Source of the DNA: Pseudomonadota bacterium
Lineage (GTDB): Bacteria; Pseudomonadota; Alphaproteobacteria; UBA2966; CAIVPW01
Direction: 5' to 3'
DNA: 10,299 nt
Assembly (NCBI GenBank): GCA_027625125.1
Contig: JAQBXG010000044.1
Span: 1-10,299 of the forward strand
Shown: one piece after another, positions 1 through 6,253 of the stretch
How positions within the stretch are numbered: the first letter of the stretch is position 1
Layout: each line of letters starts with the position of its first letter
Notes under the pieces: generated by a model
Database searches by the model: none
What the model saw: the letters and a program-made list of their open reading frames with translations, nothing else
What the model was told of the DNA's origin: nothing
Program-made: the position numbers and the translations under genes

Positions 1-699
1 GCCCTCGTCGCCGCCATCGGAGTCCTCGTCGTTACGCGCCTCCGGTTCCGCTTCGTTGCCGTCGCCGTCCGCAAGGGGCAGTCCCAGGTCAGCCAGCAAC
101 TGCCGCGCCGCCAGCCCGAACGACTGCTGGTCGCCCGCCGCCGCCACCATCGCGTCCAGGCTGCGTCCGGCCCGGCCTTCGATCACCGGTCGCCACAGCG
201 CGGCCAGATTCCGCGCCGGCGCCGGCAGCGGCCGGCGGGTCACGCGCTCCTGCACCAGCAACCGCAGCGCCCACGGCAACGGCACTTCGTCGCGCGAACG
301 CGGGTGGGCGATGCCTTCGCCGGTGATGTCCGCGCCCAGATAGCTGTCCAGATTGGCGGCCACCCCGGCCATCTGTTTCGCCCCCAGGGCTTCGACCCGG
401 GCGCGCTCGCACGCCTCGAACGCCGCCGCCGCTTCTTCCGCGCCGGGGGCCAGCGCCGCGTGGGCGGTGGTATCGTGATAGCGCAGCCACAGCGCCGCGG
501 AATCCGCCGCGCCGCGCGCTTGCGCGACACTCGATGGCCGCAGGTCCGCGCCCGGCTCCGGCACCGTCAACCGGGTGCCGTGGGCCGCCGCCTTGCCGGT
601 CTTCGTGAACCCGAGCGTGACCCCGCGCTCGGCGATTGCGGCGGTAGCAGCCTCCACCGCGCGCCGAAACCGGGCGGCGCGGGATTCGCCCTCGCGCAT
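1..699 (-). CDS. cobT: Cobaltochelatase subunit CobT, N-terminal part (cut by window edge)
   Basis: CobT works with the AAA+ subunit CobS and the large subunit CobN to insert cobalt into hydrogenobyrinic acid a,c-diamide in the aerobic cobalamin pathway, in the cytoplasm. The frame reads without a stop from the ATG at 699-697 to base 1, giving 233 codons; the family is usually about 600 residues or more, so the C-terminal half lies outside. Seen: an N-terminal Arg/Ala-rich helix-like segment (MREGESRAARFRRAVEAA), a conserved-looking RSRDEVPL stretch at residues 134-141, and a sharply acidic tract from about residue 213 (D/E/G/N-rich). Such an acidic linker precedes the C-terminal VWA domain in CobT proteins. 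The start is supported by a GAGG (complement of 705-708), five bases before the ATG, which overlaps the cobS stop codon, so translation is probably coupled to cobS. Identity is supported by cobS directly upstream. Confidence 0.93.
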   Translation of the reverse strand, partial: MREGESRAARFRRAVEAATAAIAERGVTLGFTKTGKAAAHGTRLTVPEPGADLRPSSVAQARGAADSAALWLRYHDTTAHAALAPGAEEAAAAFEACERARVEALGAKQMAGVAANLDSYLGADITGEGIAHPRSRDEVPLPWALRLLVQERVTRRPLPAPARNLAALWRPVIEGRAGRSLDAMVAAAGDQQSFGLAARQLLADLGLPLADGDGNEAEPEARNDEDSDGGDEG

Positions 700-706
700 G
701 GCCGCC

Positions 707-1687
707 TCAGCCCTGCGGCGCGGCGGCGGAATCCGGCAATTCGGCGCCAAAGCAGCGCTGGTAGTACTCCGCCACCACGGGCCGCTCGACCTCGTCGCAC
801 TTGTTCAGGAACGTCAGCCGGAACGCAAACGCCACGTCGCCAAAGATGCGGGTATTCTCCGCCCAGGTGATCACGGTGCGCGGCGACATCACGGTTGAAA
901 TGTCACCGTTGATAAATCCGGCCCGGGTCAGATCGGCCAGTGTCACCATCGTCGACACCAGCTCGCGGTCCTCGGCGCTGTCGAACTCGGGCACCTTCGC
1001 CAACACGATTTCCGCCTCGGCGTCGTGGCTCAGGTAGTTCAGTGTCGCGACGATGTTCCACCGGTCCATCTGGCCCTGGTTGATCTGCTGGGTGCCGTGG
1101 TACAGCCCGGTGGTGTCCCCCAGCCCGATCGTGTTCGTCGTCGCGAACAGCCGGAACGCCGGGTGCGGATGCAACACGCGCGTCTGGTCCAACAGCGTCA
1201 GGCGGCCGTCGGCCTCCAGCACCCGCTGAATCACGAACATCACGTCCGGCCGCCCGGCGTCGTATTCGTCGAACACCAGCGCCGCCGATGACTGCAACGC
1301 CCACGGCAGAATCCCCTCGCGGAACACGGTGACTTGCTGTCCTTCGCGGAGCGCGATCGCGTCCTTGCCGATCAAATCGATCCGGCTGATATGGCTGTCC
1401 AGGTTGACGCGCACGCAGGCCCAGTTCAGGCGGGCGGCGATTTGCTCGATGTGGGTTGATTTTCCGGTGCCGTGATACCCCTGGATCATCACCCGCCGGT
1501 TGAACGCGAATCCCGACAGGATCGCCCGCGTCGTCTCCGGGTCAAAGCGATATGCCTCGTCCACCGTCGGCACGTATTCGTTCGGGTTCGAAAACGCCGG
1601 CACATCGAACCCGCAATCGACGCCGAACACCTGCCTGGGATCGACCGTGATATCGGGCAGCGCGGTCAGGTGGCCTTCGTCAACCAT
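707..1687 (-). CDS. cobS: Cobaltochelatase AAA+ ATPase subunit CobS
   Basis: CobS is the MoxR-like AAA+ ATPase that forms a ring complex with CobT and drives cobalt insertion by CobN in aerobic B12 synthesis. The 326-residue protein has the family's usual length. Seen: an N-terminal segment with VFGVD and VPAFSNPNEYVP (about 20-40), a Walker A GYHGTGKST at 70-78, Walker B ALVFDEYDAGRPDV at 136-149, a sensor-1-like ATTN at 182-185, and a conserved TVMSPRTVITWAEN segment at 265-278 that carries a likely arginine finger or sensor Arg. The sequence is very close to what I know of alphaproteobacterial CobS along its whole length. The ATG at 1687 overlaps the end of the J-domain gene by 8 bases (ATGGTTGA on the coding strand), and cobT begins 7 bases after its stop, so all three are probably one transcript. 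MoxR-type ATPases are the main alternative, but the flanking cobT makes CobS firm. Confidence 0.97.
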   Translation of the reverse strand: MVDEGHLTALPDITVDPRQVFGVDCGFDVPAFSNPNEYVPTVDEAYRFDPETTRAILSGFAFNRRVMIQGYHGTGKSTHIEQIAARLNWACVRVNLDSHISRIDLIGKDAIALREGQQVTVFREGILPWALQSSAALVFDEYDAGRPDVMFVIQRVLEADGRLTLLDQTRVLHPHPAFRLFATTNTIGLGDTTGLYHGTQQINQGQMDRWNIVATLNYLSHDAEAEIVLAKVPEFDSAEDRELVSTMVTLADLTRAGFINGDISTVMSPRTVITWAENTRIFGDVAFAFRLTFLNKCDEVERPVVAEYYQRCFGAELPDSAAAPQG

Positions 1688-2246
1688 ATCCGCTGTCCAT
1701 CAACACCGCATAGGCGCGGTTCACGTCCTTCAACCGCTCCTCGCCCCGTTTGTCGCCGCCGTTCAGGTCGGGATGATACCGCTTCACCAGCTCCTTGTAT
1801 CGCTGGCGGATCTGCGCCGTGGTCGTCTCTTCTGCCAGTTCCAGCTCCGCCAGCGCCTCCTGCTGCTCGGGCCGGGCGCGCGGCTTCGGCGTGTCGCCGC
1901 TTGCGTCGGGCCATGCGCCCGCCGCCTCTTGCGCCCGAAAGCGATAGGGATCACGTATAGAGCCGGACTTGCCGTTCAGGGGGCCAAGCCCTAGCGGCCA
2001 GGTGGGACGGTGCCCGATGACATCCAGATCGCGAAAGTTTTCGATGTCGGCCTGGTCCATGCCCTCAAAGAAGTTCCACGCCGCGTTATACTCGCGCACA
2101 TGCTCCAGACAGAACCAATGGTATTGACCCAGCCGTTCGCGGGATTTGGGCGCGCGGTACGGGCCGGGCTCCGCGCATCCGGGGGCCTCACAGCCCCGCG
2201 CCGCCGGCGGCGCCTCCCAGTCCAGAAGCTTTTTGCGCTTCACCAT
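1680..2246 (-). CDS. Small J-domain (DnaJ-like) protein with Cys/His-rich N-terminal region
   Basis: A 188-residue protein with a C-terminal J domain (about 128-188). It contains the diagnostic HPD tripeptide at 158-160 in RYKELVKRYHPDLNGGD, followed by helix III/IV-like RLKDVNRAYAVL. J domains stimulate the ATPase of an Hsp70 (DnaK); there is no G/F region and no DnaJ-type CxxCxGxG zinc finger. The N-terminal part has C19, C24, C46 and H49, a possible single metal site, and a YRAPKSRERLGQYHWFCLEHV stretch typical of an alphaproteobacterial J-protein family of unknown client. Start: the frame stays open upstream to an ATG at 2309, but the extra 21 residues are Arg/Pro-rich and lie across the divergent neighbour. 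The ATG at 2246 (MVKRKKLLDW) fits the family. A GAGG lies immediately before it, so a GTG one codon downstream is also possible. It overlaps cobS by 8 bases and probably heads the cobS-cobT transcript, which hints at, but does not show, a role in chelatase assembly. Confidence 0.88.
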   Translation of the reverse strand: MVKRKKLLDWEAPPAARGCEAPGCAEPGPYRAPKSRERLGQYHWFCLEHVREYNAAWNFFEGMDQADIENFRDLDVIGHRPTWPLGLGPLNGKSGSIRDPYRFRAQEAAGAWPDASGDTPKPRARPEQQEALAELELAEETTTAQIRQRYKELVKRYHPDLNGGDKRGEERLKDVNRAYAVLMDSGYG

Positions 2247-2285
2247 CCTCGAAGTATGGAAACTCGCGCGGGCGGGCGCAAGGCG
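2247..2285. promoter_or_regulatory. Short divergent intergenic region between J-domain gene and LolA-like gene
   Basis: Only 39 bases separate the chosen divergent starts (9 if the plus-strand gene begins at 2256). At least part of both promoters must therefore lie inside the opposite gene's 5' coding region. On the plus strand a weak pair, TTGCGC (2233-2238) and TATGGA (2255-2260) with a 16-base spacer, is the best candidate seen. If real, its transcript would start near 2267, which favours the 2286 start of the LolA-like gene. No convincing operator or palindrome was seen. Confidence 0.25.
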
Positions 2286-3056
2286 ATGTGGCTCCGGGCG
2301 CCGGCGCAAATCTTCGCGGCGTTGGCGATTCTCTTATTGACGGCGCCGCCGGTTCTTGCCGACGCCGCGGCCGACGATCTGATCCGCCAGATGGAGGACC
2401 GCACCCGCGCCGAAACCAACATCGCCACCTATCGCATGCAGGTCGTTCGCGCCGGCGACGACGACCGCGAGTTTCGGATGCAGTCCTGGGACGACCGCGC
2501 CGGCGAGCGCAGTTTCATTCATATCCTCGAGCCGCGCCGCGACGCCGACACGACCTTCCTGAAGGTCGAGGGCAATCTGTGGATGTACCTGCCGCGCCTC
2601 GAACGCGACATCAAGATTCCACCGGCGATGATGCTCAATTCGTGGATGGGGTCGGATTTCACCAACGACGATCTGGTGCGTGAATCGTCGGCGATCGAGG
2701 ACTACACCAACACGATTCTGGCTCGCGAACCTGGCCCCGACGGCATCGAGCGGATCACGATCGAATCGATCCCGCACCCGGACGCGCCGGTGGTGTGGGG
2801 CAAGGTGGTGCTGCAAATCCGCAGCGACGGCATTCCGGTGCGCCAGCAGTTCTTCGACGAAGACGGCGTGCTGGTCCGCACGATGGTGTTCGAGGATGTC
2901 GCCGAAATGGATGGCCGCTTGCTGCCGACGCGGATGACGATGCTCCCCGCAGACAAGCCGGGCGACAGCACGGTTCTGTTCATCGAACAAGCACTGTTCG
3001 ACCAGCCGATCGCCGCCGAAGTCTTCACCCGCGCCAATCTCAGCCGCCGTCGCTAG
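2286..3056 (+). CDS. Periplasmic LolA-like protein (outer-membrane lipoprotein-sorting family, COG2834 type)
   Basis: A 256-residue exported protein resembling the LolA-like 'outer membrane lipoprotein-sorting protein' family. These are half-barrels with a hydrophobic pocket that carry acyl-chain-bearing cargo across the periplasm. Seen: a Sec signal peptide (MWLRAPAQIFAALAILLL..., cleavage likely after VLA at about 25, no lipobox Cys, so soluble and periplasmic). Then a strand-rich body with ILEPRRDADTTFLKVEG at 80-96, LWMYLPRLERDIKI at 98-111, and NSWMGSDFTNDDL at 118-130, the family's most recognisable segment. The C-terminus is FTRANLSRRR. Start: the open frame extends back to 2010, antisense to the J-domain gene. 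The realistic choices are ATG 2256 and ATG 2286; I chose 2286 because it gives a compact signal peptide. It is not housekeeping lolA by context: it is the first gene of an ABC transporter operon, with the first permease starting 2 bases after its stop. Confidence 0.85.
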   Translation: MWLRAPAQIFAALAILLLTAPPVLADAAADDLIRQMEDRTRAETNIATYRMQVVRAGDDDREFRMQSWDDRAGERSFIHILEPRRDADTTFLKVEGNLWMYLPRLERDIKIPPAMMLNSWMGSDFTNDDLVRESSAIEDYTNTILAREPGPDGIERITIESIPHPDAPVVWGKVVLQIRSDGIPVRQQFFDEDGVLVRTMVFEDVAEMDGRLLPTRMTMLPADKPGDSTVLFIEQALFDQPIAAEVFTRANLSRRR

Positions 3057-3058
3057 CC

Positions 3059-4300
3059 GTGGGCACCACGTTCGCCATCGCCTGGCGCAATGTCTGGCGC
3101 AATTTCCGGCGCAGCCTGATCACGGTGCTGTCGGTCGGCATGGGCATCATCGCGCTGCTGTTCCTGTGGGCGTTCAACGACGGCAGCTACAACAACGCCA
3201 TCGACAACTTCCGCCTGCGCTATATCGGCAGTCTCCAGATTCACCAGGCCGATTTCTTCCGCCGTCCAAAGCTGGAAACGCACATCGCCGAGCCGGCCGC
3301 CGTCACCGATGCGGTCGCGGCGATCGGCGTCGATGCCTGGACCACGCGCCTGACCAGCTTCGCCCTTGTCGCCGGCGACGAAACCTCCACCGGCATGATC
3401 TTCGTCGGCGTCGATCCGGCCCGCGAAGGCACCGTATCCTTGCTCGACGACAACATCGTCTCCGGCCGTTTCCTCGCCCCCGCTGACGAATACGCCGCCA
3501 TCCTCGGCGCCCGCGCCGCCCGAAAACTCAGTGTCGAAGTCGGCGGCGAGATTGTGTTGCTGTCCAACGACCGCCGCGGCGCGATGACCGCCGACCGTTT
3601 CACCGTCGTCGGACTTGTCACCACCGGCGACCCGGCTGTGGATGAAATGTCGGTGTTCGTGCCGCTGGCTGCCGCCCAGACGATGCTGGCGATGGAAGGC
3701 CGCGTCACCGATGTCGTCGCCCAGGTGCCGGAGCGGGAGCTGAATTCCAAGGTCGCTGCAATACGCGACCGCCTCGCGGACCAGGACGTCGAGGTGCTGC
3801 GCTGGTTCGACATCTCGTCGCTGGTGATGGATGCGCAAACGCTCGACCGGGCGTTCGCCTGGGTATTCATGGGCATCGTCGTCGCCATCGTCATCTCCGG
3901 CATCGCCAATACCGTGCTGGTGTCGATGATGCAGCGCACGCGCGAATTCGGCGTATTGCTGGCGCTCGGCACCCGCCGCGCCGCGGTCGGCGCGATGATC
4001 GCGCTGGAGACGGTGATCCTGGGATTCGTCGGCACCGCATTCGGCACCGTGTCCGGACTGTTGCTGGTCAAATGGACCAACGTCGTCGGCATCGACATGC
4101 GGAACATGGTGCCCGATGAAAACGCCCTCGACGACATGCTGGCCGAATTCGCGATGGATCCGATCGTCTACCCGGTGGTCAACACCGATCACCTCGTCAT
4201 CACCATCGTGATGATGCTGGTCGCGTCGCTGCTCAGCAGCGTCTATCCGGTCTGGCGTTCGATGCGCGTCGAACCGGTGGAGGCGATCCGGCATGTCTGA
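3059..4300 (+). CDS. ABC transporter permease, FtsX/LolC-E (MacB-type fold), first paralogue
   Basis: A 413-residue inner-membrane permease of the type VII (mechanotransmission) ABC class. Seen: an amphipathic N-terminus AWRNVWRNFRRSL (9-20), TM1 about 20-39, and a large periplasmic domain about 40-265. TM2 is about 268-290, a coupling segment QRTREFGVLLALGTRRAAV lies at 292-310, TM3 is about 311-336 and TM4 about 378-397. The C-terminus is the hallmark RVEPVEAIRHV. The start is a GTG at 3059: it is the only start before TM1, since the next in-frame Met lies inside the helix. It sits 2 bases after the LolA-like stop with no clear Shine-Dalgarno, so translation is probably coupled. It has no fused ATPase, unlike MacB, so the organisation is LolCDE-like. 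The stop overlaps the next permease's ATG by 8 bases. Together with that paralogue it likely forms a heterodimer that delivers its substrate to the LolA-like partner. Confidence 0.9.
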   Translation: MGTTFAIAWRNVWRNFRRSLITVLSVGMGIIALLFLWAFNDGSYNNAIDNFRLRYIGSLQIHQADFFRRPKLETHIAEPAAVTDAVAAIGVDAWTTRLTSFALVAGDETSTGMIFVGVDPAREGTVSLLDDNIVSGRFLAPADEYAAILGARAARKLSVEVGGEIVLLSNDRRGAMTADRFTVVGLVTTGDPAVDEMSVFVPLAAAQTMLAMEGRVTDVVAQVPERELNSKVAAIRDRLADQDVEVLRWFDISSLVMDAQTLDRAFAWVFMGIVVAIVISGIANTVLVSMMQRTREFGVLLALGTRRAAVGAMIALETVILGFVGTAFGTVSGLLLVKWTNVVGIDMRNMVPDENALDDMLAEFAMDPIVYPVVNTDHLVITIVMMLVASLLSSVYPVWRSMRVEPVEAIRHV

Positions 4301-5555
4301 ACGCCGCCGCGCCCACGAACACCACCTGTCGATGGCGACCTATATGGCGCTGGCGGCCCGCAACCTGACCCGCAATTCGCGGCGCACCGCGCTGACCCTT
4401 GCGGCGCTGGTCGTCGCGATCGGCGCGCTGACCTTCCTGATGGGCTTCATGAACGCCTATCTGGTGGGGATGAATGAGAACTTCGTGCTGGTGATGAACG
4501 GCCACATCCAGATTTACGGGCCGGAGTTCAAGGATTCGAACCTGATCGACGACTATATGCCCGACACCGCGCCGATCACCGCCGCCCTCGACGGCGACGA
4601 CCGCGTGCGCGCCTGGACACAGCGCATCACCGCGTCCGGTCTGGCGTCGGTCGCGCGCAGCACCACGTCGGTCGCGGTCGTCGGCGTCGATCCGCTGCGC
4701 GAGCCGGAAGTCGGCCGGCTGCGTACCTTCGTCGTCGCCGGCGAATGGCTTGCGCCTGAAGATGCCGGCGGCGTGCTGCTCGGGGTCGATATCGCCGACA
4801 ACCTCGAAGTCGAGCTTGGCGACAAGATCGTGATGATGACCCAGGGGCCGGGCGGCGACATCGTTTCCGAGGCGTTTCGCGTGCGCGGCCTGCTGCATTC
4901 GGGCATCCCCGATATCGACCGGGTGCTGGCGCTGGTGACGCTGTCGTCGGCGCAAAGCTGGCTCGGCCTCGGCGACGGCGCCACCGAAATCGTCGTACGC
5001 ACCCACGAATTCGAAACCGTCGATGCCGTCGCCGACGCGCTGGTCGCCGGTGTCGGCCAATCCCTCGATATCCGCCGCTGGTACAACCAGGACCCGTTGA
5101 TCGAGCAGATGCTCGAAATGCAGGACGCGAGCCACCTGATCATCATCGCCGTCGTGATCTCGGTCGTCTTGGGGCAATTGATCAACACGATGTTCATGTC
5201 GCTGTACGACCGCGTGCGCGAATTCGGATTGATGGAGGCGTTGGGCAGCCGCCGCCGCAATCTGTTCGCGATGTTGCTGTGGGAATCGATCCTGCTGGTC
5301 TCTATCGGCGGCTTCATCGGCTATGCCATTGCGTATGGGGCGATCCTGTGGACGGCGGCAGTCGGCATCGACCTGTCGGCGTTCGGCGACACGCTGGCGT
5401 CGATGTACATCGACCCGATCATCCGCCCGGTGATCGATCTCCAGTCCAATCTCTATCTGCTGGGGACGATCATCGTCACGGCGATCCTCGCCGGACTGCT
5501 GCCGGCGTGGCGCGCCACCCGGCTCAATCCCGTCGAAGCGATGCGACAGATATAG
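4293..5555 (+). CDS. ABC transporter permease, FtsX/LolC-E (MacB-type fold), second paralogue
   Basis: A 420-residue permease with the same architecture as the preceding gene. It has an Arg-rich N-terminus AARNLTRNSRRT (21-32), TM1 about 33-55, and a periplasmic domain about 56-278. TM2 is about 280-303, the coupling segment DRVREFGLMEALGSRRRNL spans 306-324, TM3 is about 327-350, TM4 about 385-405, and the C-terminus is LNPVEAMRQI. Corresponding points in the two paralogues include VGVDPLRE here and VGVDPARE upstream, and a DPI..PV motif in the TM3-TM4 loop of both. The ATG at 4293 overlaps the upstream stop (ATGTCTGA). A second ATG at 4332 (MATYMALAARN) would give the more usual short N-terminus and cannot be excluded. 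Divergence between the two permeases points to an asymmetric heterodimer, as in LolC/LolE, and not to two redundant homodimers. Confidence 0.9.
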   Translation: MSERRRAHEHHLSMATYMALAARNLTRNSRRTALTLAALVVAIGALTFLMGFMNAYLVGMNENFVLVMNGHIQIYGPEFKDSNLIDDYMPDTAPITAALDGDDRVRAWTQRITASGLASVARSTTSVAVVGVDPLREPEVGRLRTFVVAGEWLAPEDAGGVLLGVDIADNLEVELGDKIVMMTQGPGGDIVSEAFRVRGLLHSGIPDIDRVLALVTLSSAQSWLGLGDGATEIVVRTHEFETVDAVADALVAGVGQSLDIRRWYNQDPLIEQMLEMQDASHLIIIAVVISVVLGQLINTMFMSLYDRVREFGLMEALGSRRRNLFAMLLWESILLVSIGGFIGYAIAYGAILWTAAVGIDLSAFGDTLASMYIDPIIRPVIDLQSNLYLLGTIIVTAILAGLLPAWRATRLNPVEAMRQI

Positions 5556-5557
5556 GA
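5554..5557 (+). promoter_or_regulatory. Shine-Dalgarno AGGA that decides the ATPase start
   Basis: AGGA overlaps the permease stop codon and is spaced 7 bases from the GTG at 5565. This is near-optimal spacing for that start and leaves only one base before the alternative TTG at 5559. Confidence 0.55.
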
Positions 5558-5564
5558 TTTGTTC

Positions 5565-6251
5565 GTGGCCCTGATTGAAACCGAAAACCTCGTCAAGACC
5601 TACCGCCTCGGCGACATCACCGTGCGGGCGCTGAACGGCGTCACGCTCTCGGTCGGCAACGAAGAGTTCGTCGTCCTTGCCGGGCGGTCGGGGTCCGGCA
5701 AGACGACGTTGCTGAACATGCTCGGCGCCCTCGACATGCCCGATTCCGGCACCGTCCGCATCAAGGGCGAGGAATTCATCAACCTGTCCAAAGATGCCCG
5801 CGCGCTGTTCCGCCTCCGCCACATCGGCTTCGTGTTCCAGGCCTACAACCTGATCCGCGTACTGTCGGCGCGGGAAAACGTCGCCTATGTGCTGGAGCTT
5901 CAGGGAGTGCCGAAATCAGAACGCCATCGGCGCGCCGACCACTGGCTCAACGAGGTCGGCCTGGGCGACATGGGCGACCGCCGCCACGACCAGCTCTCGG
6001 GCGGCCAGCAACAGCGCGTCGCCGTCGCCCGCGCGCTGGCCGCCGAACCCGATATCGTGCTGGCCGACGAACCGACCGCCAATCTCGATTCCGGTACCGG
6101 CCAGCAACTGCTCGATACGATGCGGCACCTGAACGAGGTCCACAAGACGACGTTCGTGTTCGCTTCCCACGATCCGGTCGTCATCGGCGCGGCAAAGCGC
6201 CTGGTCCGCCTCGACGACGGCCGCATCGCCTCGGACGAGATCAAGCGCTGA
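5565..6251 (+). CDS. ABC transporter ATP-binding protein (LolD/MacB family)
   Basis: A 228-residue cytoplasmic nucleotide-binding subunit that would power the two permeases. Seen: an opening LIETENLVKTYRLGDITVRALNGVTL typical of the LolD/MacB/FtsE group, Walker A GRSGSGKTT at 40-48, Q-loop Gln at 92 in FVFQAYNLI, signature LSGGQQQRVAVARAL at 144-158, Walker B IVLADEPT at 164-171, D-loop NLDS at 173-176 and switch His at 202 (ASHDP). All catalytic motifs are intact. Start: a GTG at 5565 lies 7 bases after an AGGA (5554-5557) that overlaps the upstream stop. The TTG at 5559 is only one base from that site, so GTG is preferred. It follows the second permease by 9 bases and precedes the barrel gene by 2. 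It is very probably specific for the adjacent permeases. Confidence 0.95.
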   Translation: MALIETENLVKTYRLGDITVRALNGVTLSVGNEEFVVLAGRSGSGKTTLLNMLGALDMPDSGTVRIKGEEFINLSKDARALFRLRHIGFVFQAYNLIRVLSARENVAYVLELQGVPKSERHRRADHWLNEVGLGDMGDRRHDQLSGGQQQRVAVARALAAEPDIVLADEPTANLDSGTGQQLLDTMRHLNEVHKTTFVFASHDPVVIGAAKRLVRLDDGRIASDEIKR

Positions 6252-6253
6252 CG

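Noticed and set aside
1..870. Open frames on both strands overlapping cobT (for example 304-870 plus, 89-490 minus)
   Set aside because: The continuous frame from 699 to 1 on the minus strand reads as CobT with its acidic linker; the others are Arg/Ala/Gly-rich shadows.
2010..2285. N-terminal extension of the LolA-like frame beginning at ATG 2010
   Set aside because: It would lie antisense to the J-domain gene and bury the signal peptide about 90 residues inside the protein.
2795..3058. Extension of the first permease frame upstream to ATG 2795
   Set aside because: It overlaps the LolA-like gene in another frame and gives Arg/Pro-rich non-homologous sequence. The family N-terminus begins just after the GTG at 3059.
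3053..5822. Long minus-strand open frames (413, 254, 298 and 529 codons) opposite the permease and ATPase genes
   Set aside because: Their translations are low-complexity His/Asp/Arg/Gln-rich with no recognisable domain. Such frames arise opposite high-GC3 genes, and the plus-strand genes have clear family motifs.
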